Assembly (NCBI RefSeq): GCF_018255755.1
Contig: NZ_CP073766.1
Coordinates: 2,170,001 to 2,234,000, forward strand
Source of the DNA: Chitinophaga sp. HK235
GTDB taxonomy: Bacteria; Bacteroidota; Bacteroidia; Chitinophagales; Chitinophagaceae
DNA length: 64,000 nucleotides
Direction: 5' to 3'
Position 1 is the stretch's first letter; each line of letters starts with the position of its first letter. This document shows positions 24,961 through 33,788 of the stretch, one piece after another. The notes beneath the pieces were generated by a model. The model ran no database searches. It worked only from the letters and a program-made list of their open reading frames with translations, and was not told the origin of the DNA. Made by a program: the position numbers and the translations under genes.

Positions 24961-25701
24961 ATGAAGATTTATGCCACCCTGCAAATAGGAGACTTTCACC
25001 TCAACCACTGCGAAGACTATTATGTTATTGAAAACATCGGTACCAACAGGCTGCTGATGGCCGTTATGGACGGTTGCACCATGGCCCGCGACAGCTACTT
25101 CGCCTCCACCCTCGTTGCCCGTATCCTGAAAAAAATCTGTATCACGCAAGGATACCTGGAACTGTACAACCCAGGAAAACCTGACCCCAGCCTGGACGAT
25201 CAGCTAAAACTGATCTTATCTGAACTCATGACCTCCTTAAAGCAGATACAGGAACAGCTGCTGCTGGAGCAACAGGACCTGCTTACCACCCTGATCCTCT
25301 TTCTGGCAGATAAAAAAGAAAACACCGGCATCATACTGGCCATCGGGGATGGATTGGTGAGTATTAACGGCCACCTCACCGAATTTGATCACGACAACAA
25401 ACCAGATTATCTGGGTTTCCATCTTCATCACAACTTTGATCAATGGTATCTTTCCCTCACCCAGAAAATCTTCATTCCCAATATTCAGGATGTCAGTATT
25501 GCTACAGACGGTATCCTGTTCTTCAAACCCTGCCTCACTGTGGATATTCCGATGGAAGATCCGGTAGAACTGCTACTGCACGACAAGTCAGACATGGACA
25601 AGGAGGATATGCTTGACCGGAAACTGAAAACCCTCGAACATGTATATGGGCTAAAACCCACCGATGATATTGCCGTCATCCGGGTTATTCAGCAAACATA
25701 A
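24961..25701 (+). CDS. PP2C-family serine/threonine phosphatase
   Basis: A 246-residue cytoplasmic protein with the PP2C fold. The metal-binding motifs are visible: NHCEDYYVIE near residue 17 (E-D), LLMAVMDGC near residue 43 (D-G), and PTDDIAVIRV at the C-terminus (D-D). IGDGLVSINGHL is the usual central strand-turn. Such enzymes remove phosphate from Ser/Thr, often against a Hanks-type kinase or an anti-anti-sigma protein, but neither is in this window. It is close to the minimum length of the family and has no sensor domain. Its stop overlaps the convergent 2H gene by 17 bases. Confidence 0.85.
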   Translation: MKIYATLQIGDFHLNHCEDYYVIENIGTNRLLMAVMDGCTMARDSYFASTLVARILKKICITQGYLELYNPGKPDPSLDDQLKLILSELMTSLKQIQEQLLLEQQDLLTTLILFLADKKENTGIILAIGDGLVSINGHLTEFDHDNKPDYLGFHLHHNFDQWYLSLTQKIFIPNIQDVSIATDGILFFKPCLTVDIPMEDPVELLLHDKSDMDKEDMLDRKLKTLEHVYGLKPTDDIAVIRVIQQT

Positions 25702-26197
25702 ACCTGTCCAGCGCTTTCCAGGGGCCACGCAGATAAGCCCAGGTAGCAAAACCGGTAGCAGTAATAGAGAAGGGAACAAACTCCTGCTTAAGTTGGGCAT
25801 GCAGCTGCGCAGCCTTAAAGGCCGTTACTTTGTTCTGAATGGTAATATGTGGACGGAGTGGTTGCCGGTCCTGCCGTACCAGCCAGGGATCAAAAGCGGC
25901 TTGCAGGCTGGCATGCAGCTCCTGCAATTCTAATGAGCAAAGCGTATAGGCGACACCGGTACCAAAGTTAACAATGTCTTCTACCAGCAGTGAAAAAGAC
26001 GATCTTCGGCTATTACACGCCAATACTTCCGGAATAGATGGTTCCATGCCCGGCAATTTATGAAACAACGTCACATGTGCCTGCAGGTAATTGGCATGCC
26101 CCGGAAAATGAGCCTCCCGCAGCCGGTTGAATACGGCCATATCGGAGGGTGCTATCTCCAGGGTGACGATTACCGGTTTAGGTTGTAGTAAATGCAT
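25685..26197 (-). CDS. 2'-5' RNA ligase-like 2H phosphoesterase
   Basis: A 170-residue protein with the two H-x-T-x motifs that define the 2H family: HVTLF (about residue 41) and HITIQ (about residue 117). Family members open cyclic phosphates or 2'-5' linkages in RNA or nucleotides. The N-terminal VIVTLEIAPSDMAVFNRLRE forms the first strand and helix. A -7 box lies 11 bases upstream. The substrate cannot be predicted. It overlaps the end of the PP2C gene tail to tail and is otherwise alone. Confidence 0.85.
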   Translation of the reverse strand: MHLLQPKPVIVTLEIAPSDMAVFNRLREAHFPGHANYLQAHVTLFHKLPGMEPSIPEVLACNSRRSSFSLLVEDIVNFGTGVAYTLCSLELQELHASLQAAFDPWLVRQDRQPLRPHITIQNKVTAFKAAQLHAQLKQEFVPFSITATGFATWAYLRGPWKALDRFMFAE

Positions 26198-26208
26198 ATG
26201 TTAACATG

Positions 26209-26216
26209 CAAATTTA
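26209..26216 (-). promoter_or_regulatory. -7 box of the 2H phosphoesterase gene
   Basis: On the minus strand TAAATTTG fits TAnnTTTG, 11 bases before the ATG at 26197. Confidence 0.4.
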
Positions 26217-26223
26217 ACAGCTT

Positions 26224-26760
26224 ATGCCCATTGTAGCTTATTTATACTCCTTTTTACTTTATCTGGTACAAGGTTATGGTATTGCCATCGTCCTGTTTCT
26301 GCTGGGCTCCCGCTATTTACCGGCTCTCAGAGAGATCCGGCCCCGGTACTTGCAGAAGGCCAATATCATTGCAGGCAGCGCGGGCATTATATTCGTTTTA
26401 CTTTCCCTGTTTCTGCATTGGCTGATGTATCTGTTTTCAGAAGGTTTTACCGACAAACCATTTGAGGACCACCCCATCTACCGACTGACGTTAATCGAAT
26501 CCCTGTTCCTGAGTATTATTCCATTTTTTGTTTTTAAGCGCAAATGGGCTTCTTCCATTTGGTTCACCCTTGTGCTGGCCATAACGCTCAACTACATTCC
26601 TTTTGCTGAATATGTGACACTGCAGCTATTTATATTAACGGGAAATCCTCTCCATAGCAGATTGTACATGGGTCCGGAGTTTGGTATATATCAGCTATTA
26701 GCGGCACTTGGGTTCTTCTTTTTACCCTTGTTGCTCAGCCGCAAAACTACCCGCGGGTGA
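26224..26760 (+). CDS. Membrane protein of unknown function, about five transmembrane segments
   Basis: A 178-residue hydrophobic protein with membrane segments near 5-25 (GYGIAIVLFLLGS), 45-70 (AGIIFVLLSLFLHWLMYLF), 90-105, 115-130 (FTLVLAITLNYIPFAEYV) and 155-172 (LLAALGFFFLPLLLS). I do not recognise a family. It is divergent from the 2H gene (26 bases) and its end overlaps the convergent LytTR regulator by 14 bases. Confidence 0.7.
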   Translation: MPIVAYLYSFLLYLVQGYGIAIVLFLLGSRYLPALREIRPRYLQKANIIAGSAGIIFVLLSLFLHWLMYLFSEGFTDKPFEDHPIYRLTLIESLFLSIIPFFVFKRKWASSIWFTLVLAITLNYIPFAEYVTLQLFILTGNPLHSRLYMGPEFGIYQLLAALGFFFLPLLLSRKTTRG

Positions 26761-27433
26761 TCAGGGCAAAAAAATCTTTTTTATAGGTCTCTGAAACAGG
26801 GATGGTAATACCGGCAATACGAATACCATCACGTTCTATACTGTCTATTTTGCTGATGGCTACCATATAGGACTTATGGACCCGGCAAACCTGCGCCGGT
26901 GGCAGTTTCTGCTCGAACCAACCAAAGGGCTGCAAGGTCATGATCTGCTTATGCAGCGTATATACTTTATGGTAGTCCCTTTTACCTTCTATATAAAGAA
27001 TATCGTCCAACGCTACTTTTTCCAGCCGCCAAGACGTTTTTATGAAGATGAAGGAAGGCACTGCCGGCGCCTGACGTGACAGATTATGCTGTACTTTGTC
27101 CATGGCCTGCATAAACCGATCGAAGGTGTAGGGCTTTAACAAATAGTCGGTCACATTCAGTTCATAACCTTTTATAGCATATTCTTCGTAAGCAGTGATC
27201 AGTACTACTTCGCAGCTGGCATTGGCCGCTTCCAGCAGTTGTATCCCTGAAATCCCGCCGATGTTGATATCCAGCAGGATCAGCTGTACCGGATGTAACC
27301 GCAGGAATACCATCGCATCCATACCGTTATCAAATGTACCCATCAGCTGCAGATAAGGCAGCTTTTCTACATAGCCCTTCACCCGTTCCAATGCCAGGGG
27401 CTCATCTTCAACAATGATGCAATTGATCTTCAT
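26747..27433 (-). CDS. LytTR family response regulator
   Basis: A 228-residue two-component regulator. Receiver domain 1-120 with acidic pair VEDE, phospho-acceptor D55 in LILLDINIGG, and K in LLKPYTF. The LytTR DNA-binding domain (about 130-228) has IFIKTSWRLEKVALDDILYI and VCRVHKSYMVAISKIDSIE. It overlaps the end of the histidine kinase gene by 26 bases, which indicates coupled translation. Likely target: the ABC transporter genes in the same operon. Confidence 0.93.
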   Translation of the reverse strand: MKINCIIVEDEPLALERVKGYVEKLPYLQLMGTFDNGMDAMVFLRLHPVQLILLDINIGGISGIQLLEAANASCEVVLITAYEEYAIKGYELNVTDYLLKPYTFDRFMQAMDKVQHNLSRQAPAVPSFIFIKTSWRLEKVALDDILYIEGKRDYHKVYTLHKQIMTLQPFGWFEQKLPPAQVCRVHKSYMVAISKIDSIERDGIRIAGITIPVSETYKKDFFALITRG

Positions 27434-28457
27434 AAGTCTCCAATATCAGGTTTACTTGATAAATGCCTTGTTCACGGGTAATATGGAGCTGATGGCGCCC
27501 GGGATACAATAATGTCAGCCTTCTTTGCAACAGCTCATTGCCCAGCCCGTTGTGTTCCTGTCTGATGGCCGGCTGTGTACTGTACAGATTGCGGCAGTCA
27601 AACACCAGGCGTTCCGGCTCTATCTGCAGATGAATATGAATGGCATCTTCCGCCTTTTTATGTTCTGCATGTTTGAAAGCATTCTCTATATAGGAAATTA
27701 AAAGCATAGGGGCAATCATCCGGTTGCCAGGCTCTCCTTCTACCTGGTAGGTCACATAACTGGCATTGGACGAGCGTATCCGTTGCAGCGCGATATACTG
27801 ATCGATATACATCAGTTCCCGCGAAAGCGGGATCTGCTCTGCCCTCGCTTCATACAACATAAAACGCATAATACCCGACAACTGGTTGAGATACAGGGAA
27901 GCCCTTTCTGCATCTTTGGAAATCAGTACATCAATATTATTGATCGTATTAAAAAGAAAGTGTGGGTTGATCTGTGCTTTGATCAGTGCCATGGAGATAT
28001 CGAAGTTCTTTTTATTCAGTTCTTCCTTTAGTTTGATATCACCATACCAGCTGATAAAACCTTTCATGACCAGGCCGATAACACCATGTATGGCAGCCAG
28101 ACAAGACAGCAGCAAAACCATCGTCAGGTCCTGCTGAAAGGTCATCCGGTTATTCCAGGGTAATAAAAAACAGGTAACCAGTGTACCGATGGCCAGAGCC
28201 GCCACCACACCGGCTATACAAAGTGTTCCTATCCGCTGTTTATTAAGATACCGGTTAAACAATACCGCATAAAAAGTATAGAACCCCAGCAAGCCCGGCG
28301 CAAAGCAGAAGATCGCTATCGGAGGGATGATGAAGATACCTGCCAGTTGCCAGGATAACATTCCTCCTTTGACAACCACCAGTGCAAAGCAGAGTATCAA
28401 CAGGTAATACAGCAGCCAATAGCCTGTATGTAAAAGAATGACCGCGGATTTTTTCAT
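27408..28457 (-). CDS. LytS-type sensor histidine kinase
   Basis: A 349-residue membrane kinase. Four membrane segments occupy about residues 8-140. The His_kinase domain holds the phospho-acceptor in INPHFLFNTINNID, and the ATP-binding domain has the N box LLISYIENAFKHAEH and a G box NGLGNELLQRR. No periplasmic sensor domain is present, so it probably senses in the membrane or through the ABC transporter encoded just upstream. It starts 15 bases after the permease stop and overlaps the regulator gene. Confidence 0.93.
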   Translation of the reverse strand: MKKSAVILLHTGYWLLYYLLILCFALVVVKGGMLSWQLAGIFIIPPIAIFCFAPGLLGFYTFYAVLFNRYLNKQRIGTLCIAGVVAALAIGTLVTCFLLPWNNRMTFQQDLTMVLLLSCLAAIHGVIGLVMKGFISWYGDIKLKEELNKKNFDISMALIKAQINPHFLFNTINNIDVLISKDAERASLYLNQLSGIMRFMLYEARAEQIPLSRELMYIDQYIALQRIRSSNASYVTYQVEGEPGNRMIAPMLLISYIENAFKHAEHKKAEDAIHIHLQIEPERLVFDCRNLYSTQPAIRQEHNGLGNELLQRRLTLLYPGRHQLHITREQGIYQVNLILETYEDQLHHC

Positions 28458-28472
28458 AACCGAACTGTTGTT

Positions 28473-29246
28473 TTACCCTTTTTCTTTTTTGTTGATGTAA
28501 AACACGTATGCAAATATGCTGAACAGTAAAAAATAACCGGTAGCCAGCATCTGTATACTCACAGGACGGTCCACCGGATTAAAGCTGTTGTTGAACACGA
28601 GGACGCAATAAATGTAAGGAATTATAAAACTATATTTCCATTTAAAGACGATCATAGCGGCGATATAAAGGCCCAGTCCTACGCCGAGGGGCAGCAGGAA
28701 ATTCCGGTATAGCAACCCCAGTAAATACTGCAGCGCCACTATCGGCAAACAGGCCACCAGAAACTGCCAGTTGCCATACAGGTATTTCACCCAGGGAAAA
28801 GCTTCAGCGGGAAAGGGAACATCCCGCACCAGCAATGCAGGCACTATGCCAGTAAGATAAATACCGATATTAAACAACAGAAAAAACTGCAGCAGCATCA
28901 GCAGGATAACCGTCAGTTTGGCCAGAAAGATAGTGCTGGGTCGCTGCGGTGTTACATGCAGCAGCTTCCAGGTGTTGTTCCTGGTCTCCAGCTGGGTAAC
29001 CAGACTGGTGGTCAGTATCACCCCTATTGGCAGCAGAAAGAAGCCCATATATTGCCAGGCGTGGTTATAGAGCTGCTCCCATATATCGGGGGCTGCATTT
29101 GTTTTCCGGAGCTGATCAAAATAATAAAACCGGATGCACAACATGATCAGGGGTATAAACAGACCACCGGCAATGGTGAGCCAGGCTGCAGCACTGTGCC
29201 GTTTCTTCAGCCATTCGCTTTGAAGACTATAGATATAAGCAATCAT
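28473..29246 (-). CDS. ABC-2 type transporter permease
   Basis: A 257-residue inner-membrane protein with six membrane segments and the N-terminal motif IYSLQSEWLKKRHSAAAWLT, typical of the small permeases in bacitracin/lantibiotic-type exporters (ABC-2 membrane family). It starts three bases after the ATPase stop. With the ATPase it should form an exporter or a detoxification module controlled by the LytS/LytTR pair that follows. No peptide precursor gene is nearby to suggest a lantibiotic. Confidence 0.87.
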   Translation of the reverse strand: MIAYIYSLQSEWLKKRHSAAAWLTIAGGLFIPLIMLCIRFYYFDQLRKTNAAPDIWEQLYNHAWQYMGFFLLPIGVILTTSLVTQLETRNNTWKLLHVTPQRPSTIFLAKLTVILLMLLQFFLLFNIGIYLTGIVPALLVRDVPFPAEAFPWVKYLYGNWQFLVACLPIVALQYLLGLLYRNFLLPLGVGLGLYIAAMIVFKWKYSFIIPYIYCVLVFNNSFNPVDRPVSIQMLATGYFLLFSIFAYVFYINKKEKG

Positions 29247-29249
29247 AGG

Positions 29250-30158
29250 TTATGCATTGATGAGGTTCATAAAAATTGTTTCCAGGTCATTTCGGACAGC
29301 CTGTATACCAAAAACGCCTATGCCATGATGCACCAACAGACTGTTCAGCGCCGCAATGGTCTCTTCAGGCAGTGCCGGTATCCTGATCCGGCCGGCTTCG
29401 GCGCAGGCCTCCACCTGCTGGTGGCTAAGCAGTTGCAGCGCTGCCGCAGGATGGGTCGTATCCAGCAGGAATCCTTGTGTTTCCTGGCGTCTGCGGGCCA
29501 GTGCTTCCAGGCTGTCTTCAAACACTATCCTGCCTTTGTTGATAATACCGATATGAGTGGCCAGCCGCTCCACTTCGGGCAACAGATGGCTGGAGATGAG
29601 GATGGTAATACCTTGTTCGCGGTTGATTTTTTTCAGCAGCTCGCGCATTTCTATAATGCCGTTGGGGTCCAGTCCGTTGGTGGGTTCGTCCAGTATCAGC
29701 AGGGAAGGCTGGTGCAGCATGGCCATGGCCAGTGCCAGCCGCTGTTTCATTCCCAGGGAGAACTGTCCGGCTTTTTTGTTGGCCACCGCGCCCAACCCTA
29801 CTGTTTGTAACACTGCGCCCACATTGGCTTTCGGGCATTGATAAATTTTCTGGAGAACAGACAGGTTTTCGGTAGCACTGAGATGCTCATATATCGCAGG
29901 GCTTTCGATCAGACAGCCTGTCCGGCGCATTACTTCCAGGCGGTGCCGGTCAGCCGGATGGCCCAGGATATGGATAGTGCCGGCCTGTTTTCGTAACAAG
30001 CCGGCCAGCAGGCGCAGCGTCGTCGTTTTGCCGGCACCGTTAGGACCCAGGAAACCATAGATGGCCCCTTCCGGCACCAGCAGGCGAACATCCTGCAATA
30101 TTGTTTCCTTTGAGGAAAAACGGTAGCTGAGTTGGTGAGCTTCAAGTGCGTAATTCAT
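29250..30158 (-). CDS. ABC transporter ATP-binding protein
   Basis: A 302-residue ATPase. Walker A GPNGAGKTTT, Q-loop LIESPAIYEHLSATENL, signature FSLGMKQRLALAMAM (FSLGM in place of LSGGQ, as in the bacitracin/lantibiotic exporter ATPases), Walker B LLILDEPTNGLDPNG and SSHLL. First gene of the operon ATPase-permease-kinase-regulator, all within 3.4 kb with gaps of 3 and 15 bases and one overlap. Regulation is likely by the linked two-component pair. Confidence 0.93.
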   Translation of the reverse strand: MNYALEAHQLSYRFSSKETILQDVRLLVPEGAIYGFLGPNGAGKTTTLRLLAGLLRKQAGTIHILGHPADRHRLEVMRRTGCLIESPAIYEHLSATENLSVLQKIYQCPKANVGAVLQTVGLGAVANKKAGQFSLGMKQRLALAMAMLHQPSLLILDEPTNGLDPNGIIEMRELLKKINREQGITILISSHLLPEVERLATHIGIINKGRIVFEDSLEALARRRQETQGFLLDTTHPAAALQLLSHQQVEACAEAGRIRIPALPEETIAALNSLLVHHGIGVFGIQAVRNDLETIFMNLINA

Positions 30159-30384
30159 ATGCAGGTTATAGATGGCTGGCTCAAAAATAGGCTGTCCGTC
30201 AGCACGATGGACGGCTACTTTGTGATTCCGGCAGCTTTTTCTGCGTAAGGGGTAAAATGTTCTGCAAAATGGTCCGGCAATAAAATTTTACATGGTAGTT
30301 TATGGAGTCTGGGGTATATTTAAGAAAGGTCGGCGATCAACCGCCGGCAGATAAAAAATATCAGTTCACCAAAAGCAGTATTAT

Positions 30385-31203
30385 ATGACCTTTCAAAACC
30401 GCACTATTTTTATTACCGGGGCCAGCAGAGGCATCGGTGAAGCCATTGCCCTCAAACTCGCTGCTGCCGGCGCCAATATCGTTATCGCTGCCAAAAGCGT
30501 GGAAGAAGATCCCCGCCTCGGAGGCACTATCTTCTCTGTAGCCGCTGCTGTAGAAAGGGCTGGGGGCAAAGCCCTGCCCATACAGGTAGATATCCGCGAT
30601 GAAGCCCAGATACAACAGGCCGTTCAGAAAGCTGCAGACACTTTTGGCGGCATCGATGTAGTGATCAACAATGCTTCCGCCATACAGCTCACCAACACCG
30701 AACAAACGCCCGCCAAACGTTTCGACCTCATGTATGATATCAATGTAAGAGGTACTTTCCTGGTCACCCAGCATTGTATACCCTATCTGAAAAAAGGCAA
30801 CAATCCGCATATCCTCACTTTGTCTCCGCCGGTAAACATCACACCACAATGGCTGGGGCCACATGTAGCCTATACGATCAGCAAGTACAATATGAGCATG
30901 CTTACCCTGGGATGGGCCGAAGAGCTGAAATCCTATGGCATCGCTGCCAATTCCCTGTGGCCGGCTACTACCATTGCTACAGCTGCTATCAAAAACCTGC
31001 TGGGAGGCGACGCAATTATAAAAGTTAGCCGCAAACCATCCATCATGGCCGATGCAGCATACTATATACTGGATAAACCGGCCGCGTCCTGCACCGGCAA
31101 TAACTTTATTGATGAAGCGGTATTAAAAGCAGAAGGTATTACCGATCTGGCCCACTATGCCGTGACACCCGGTGGCAGGTTACAGCCGGATCTCTTTTTA
31201 TAA
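30385..31203 (+). CDS. SDR family oxidoreductase, HSDL2-like
   Basis: A 272-residue NAD(P)-dependent short-chain dehydrogenase. TGASRGIGEAIAL is the dinucleotide-binding loop, VVINNASAIQL the central strand, and YTISK (about residue 171) the catalytic Y-x-x-x-K; the catalytic Ser is in LTLSPPVN. The extended loop EEDPRLGGTIFSVAAAVE and LWPATTIATAAIKN are typical of the hydroxysteroid-dehydrogenase-like 2 branch. The natural substrate of this branch is not established. It stands alone after a 226-base gap. Confidence 0.88.
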   Translation: MTFQNRTIFITGASRGIGEAIALKLAAAGANIVIAAKSVEEDPRLGGTIFSVAAAVERAGGKALPIQVDIRDEAQIQQAVQKAADTFGGIDVVINNASAIQLTNTEQTPAKRFDLMYDINVRGTFLVTQHCIPYLKKGNNPHILTLSPPVNITPQWLGPHVAYTISKYNMSMLTLGWAEELKSYGIAANSLWPATTIATAAIKNLLGGDAIIKVSRKPSIMADAAYYILDKPAASCTGNNFIDEAVLKAEGITDLAHYAVTPGGRLQPDLFL

Positions 31204-31207
31204 CAAA

Positions 31208-31828
31208 TCACCAGCTGGGGAAAAATATACTGGTACCGCCTTCAAAATTATCGACGAAGTTCTGCCGGAAAAGAAGAGGCGTCTCCGTCTCTTCTTCCTT
31301 ACAGGGCTCAATAAATTCATAGGCCAGCAATACCTCGTCTATAGAGAAGTACAACTTGTTGTTGATAAATTCTTCATAAAAACGGGAGTGCATCTGCTTT
31401 CGCTGGTAACCGTGTTGCTCCCAGTAAAGCACTTCCTTGTCGGGGATAACAGTACGATATTGAATAATCTGAAAGTCAATAGTGATCGGCCCATGGTTAA
31501 AACTGCTTTCAATATCGGTTCGCTGGGCCTGAGCGAGGTTTTTCTCCGTCTCTGTCTGCCGTATTAGCGGCATCAGATCCTGCATATTGCCGGTGAGCAG
31601 CATATCGTCTTCCTGTTTACCAAACAAATGTTCATAAAGACGAAGATGCGGCACACCGGCAAAAATAAAAATAGAAAACAGTTCATCCGGATAAGACAGG
31701 CTGGTCAGCAGATGCCGATGTCTCTCTATAAAACCAGGACATGCCTCCAGCTCGTGCAGGTCGAAGTATTCCGCCATGCCTACCACAGGGGCAGCACAAG
31801 GTTTTACGTGAAAAAGGTCCAGCCCCAT
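31208..31828 (-). CDS. Hypothetical protein
   Basis: A 206-residue soluble protein without signal or membrane segment, beginning MGLDLFHVKPCAAP and rich in acidic and aromatic residues (EVLLAYEFIEPCKEEE). I do not recognise a family. It starts five bases after the stop of the SLH/PrcB gene on the same strand, so they are probably one operon. The stop lies four bases from the convergent SDR stop. Confidence 0.7.
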   Translation of the reverse strand: MGLDLFHVKPCAAPVVGMAEYFDLHELEACPGFIERHRHLLTSLSYPDELFSIFIFAGVPHLRLYEHLFGKQEDDMLLTGNMQDLMPLIRQTETEKNLAQAQRTDIESSFNHGPITIDFQIIQYRTVIPDKEVLYWEQHGYQRKQMHSRFYEEFINNKLYFSIDEVLLAYEFIEPCKEEETETPLLFRQNFVDNFEGGTSIFFPSW

Positions 31829-31833
31829 CTTAA

Positions 31834-32727
31834 CTATTTATCCTCCTGTAATATCACTTTATAAGCAGAAGATACAAATGTTTCTGCTTTAGGCTCTGTG
31901 ATCACCTGCATATACATTTTATCCGGTGCCGGATTCGTGAGTTTGTAGTGCACGGTAGCAGTACCGTTTTCGGCAAAGTCAATAGCCGTGACTGTTATCT
32001 GGTAACCTGAATTAGGTTTGCTACCCCGGGAAACAACAATACTGTTGACATTTGTATTCACGGGTGTAGTGGTGAAAGACACCGCTTCCTTTTCCTGGTT
32101 GCCGCCCTGGCGTTCTTTAAAGGACTGTACAAACGCGGCTGCTTTTTTCACCATGGCCTCCGCCTCTGCCGGTGTAATGCTGGCTTTGGGACGGAAGTTA
32201 CCGTTCTCCAGCGCCACTACTCCGAATTTGATCAGGTTTTGTACAGCATTGTTGCCTTTCCCTTTGGTAGTGAAGGCAGCAGCATCTTTGATATTGATCC
32301 ACATCATATTCACGGGGTATGGCCCAGTGTGTTCGATACCTTCTTCCAGTGCCACGGCAAACTGTTCACGGGTCATCGGCACATTAAAACGCTGGCTGCG
32401 GGCCAGGGTAATGCCATTATTCGCCGCAATGATCACCGCTTGTGCATAAGAAGCTTTGTTATCTGCATTGGTGCAGTAGTCGGTTGCTTTAGGCTCTTTG
32501 ATAAACCGGATATTGTCAATATTGAGGCCCAGCCCTTTTACAATGAGCTCGATTCCCTGGCCATAAGAGAGCTGCTGGGCCGGTTTTCCCTGTTGGATAC
32601 CGTCAGCGGCCACCGCTGATGTGGCCAGCGCCGGAGTGATGAAAACATTCTTCTCCCGGCTGAAAAGCGGCTGGCTCTGGAGTGTCAGGCAAACGAGTGG
32701 CAATGCAATAACAGTACGTCTGTTCAT
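31834..32727 (-). CDS. Secreted protein with SLH-like repeats and PrcB C-terminal domain
   Basis: A 297-residue exported protein from the ATG at 32727 (MNRRTVIALPLVCLTLQ); an in-frame start at 32754 would lie inside the -7 box, so it is not used. After the signal peptide come S-layer-homology-like repeats (about 40-195: YGQGIELIVKGLGL, MTREQFAVALEEGI, ASITPAEAEAMVKKA) and a C-terminal PrcB_C-like domain (about 215-295: IVVSRGSKPNSGYQITVTAI, MYMQVITEPKA). PrcB is a subunit of a Treponema protease complex; SLH repeats anchor to the cell wall. This pairing in a Bacteroidota protein is uncommon and its role is unknown. Confidence 0.8.
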   Translation of the reverse strand: MNRRTVIALPLVCLTLQSQPLFSREKNVFITPALATSAVAADGIQQGKPAQQLSYGQGIELIVKGLGLNIDNIRFIKEPKATDYCTNADNKASYAQAVIIAANNGITLARSQRFNVPMTREQFAVALEEGIEHTGPYPVNMMWINIKDAAAFTTKGKGNNAVQNLIKFGVVALENGNFRPKASITPAEAEAMVKKAAAFVQSFKERQGGNQEKEAVSFTTTPVNTNVNSIVVSRGSKPNSGYQITVTAIDFAENGTATVHYKLTNPAPDKMYMQVITEPKAETFVSSAYKVILQEDK

Positions 32728-32751
32728 AGGAAAATAAAATTTAACTGTGCG

Positions 32752-32759
32752 CAAATGTA
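32752..32759 (-). promoter_or_regulatory. -7 box of the SLH/PrcB operon
   Basis: On the minus strand TACATTTG fits TAnnTTTG and lies 24 bases before the ATG at 32727. It decides the start codon of that gene. Confidence 0.5.
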
Positions 32760-32863
32760 ATTTTTTAAAATTATGTATGTTGTTATTTTACCCATAGTTG
32801 ACGTATCACACCTGGCAAAAGTTACAATATCATTGTAAATTTAATAAACCACAGTAGTGACAT

Positions 32864-33082
32864 ATGCAAAAAAAATCAACGCTACCTGCTGCCGGCACGC
32901 TGCCCAAACTGGCTTCACCCGCATTACGCGCACTCAACAATGCAGGATACACCTCGCTGGAACAATTATCGAAGGTCACCGAATCCGCGCTGCTACAACT
33001 GCACGGCATGGGTCCCAACGCCATCACCAGGATTAAGGAAGCCCTGCAGGAGCAAGGACTCACCCTGGCAAAGGAAAAATAA
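32864..33082 (+). CDS. Small helix-hairpin-helix protein, RNA polymerase alpha-CTD-like
   Basis: A 72-residue protein. Residues 14-68 (LPKLASPALRALNNAGYTSL, LSKVTESALLQLHGMGPNAI) have the helix-hairpin-helix of the RNA polymerase alpha subunit C-terminal domain, with the signature HGMGPNAITRIKEAL. Small stand-alone members occur across Bacteroidota and are assumed to bind DNA. It starts with ATG at 32864 and is 110 bases from the divergent SLH/PrcB gene. Confidence 0.85.
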   Translation: MQKKSTLPAAGTLPKLASPALRALNNAGYTSLEQLSKVTESALLQLHGMGPNAITRIKEALQEQGLTLAKEK

Positions 33083-33228
33083 TGACTGCGCCAGGCATAG
33101 GTGCTGTAACCTAAATATGATAACTTTATGATCACAGTAAATGTTTAAGCAGCACGCATGAAGTGGTACATCATATAAACGAAAACGAGGCAGGCCCGGC
33201 ATCTTTGGATACAAACAAAATTATACAG

Positions 33229-33777
33229 ATGAAAAAAAATGTGCTTGTTTTTGGCTTGATTGCAGGTGCCATTATCAGCCTGATGATGGTCGTCTCCATA
33301 TTATGGTGTTATAACGATCCCAGCTTCAAAGGGAATATGGTGCTCGGTTATGCCGGGATGCTGGTTGCCTTCTCTTTTGTTTTTGTGGGCATTAAAAACT
33401 TCAGGGATAAATACAACAATGGCGTTATCTCCTTCTGGAAAGCCTTTAAAGTAGGGCTGTTGATATCACTGGTAGCTGCCACCATTTATGTGGTGATATG
33501 GCTCATAGATTACTACCTGTTTATTCCCGACTTCATGGATAAATACAGCGCACATATGCTGAAAGAAGCCCGTGAAGCCCACGCCAATCCGGTCACTCTT
33601 CAGGAAAGATTACAGGAGATAGAACATTTCAGGGAGCTGTATAAAAATCCGCTGTGGGTCATTATCATCACTTATTCGGAAGTATTACCCATAGGACTGG
33701 CTGTCACCCTGATCAGTGCTATGATCTTAAAACGCCGGAAAGGTAACGATACCTCTACCATGATCACTCACTACTAA
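33229..33777 (+). CDS. DUF4199 family membrane protein
   Basis: A 182-residue inner-membrane protein from the ATG at 33229 (MKKNVLVFGLIAGAIISLMM); in-frame codons upstream to 33163 are not hydrophobic. Four membrane segments and the family motif FVGIKNFRDKYNNGVISFWK place it in DUF4199. Function unknown. It is followed 11 bases later by a VOC gene, so the two may be one transcript. Confidence 0.87.
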   Translation: MKKNVLVFGLIAGAIISLMMVVSILWCYNDPSFKGNMVLGYAGMLVAFSFVFVGIKNFRDKYNNGVISFWKAFKVGLLISLVAATIYVVIWLIDYYLFIPDFMDKYSAHMLKEAREAHANPVTLQERLQEIEHFRELYKNPLWVIIITYSEVLPIGLAVTLISAMILKRRKGNDTSTMITHY

Positions 33778-33788
33778 AAATCATTGAT

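Noticed and set aside
28473..30158. Lantibiotic immunity operon
   Set aside because: The ATPase and permease resemble that group, but there is no precursor peptide, modification enzyme or third permease subunit nearby.
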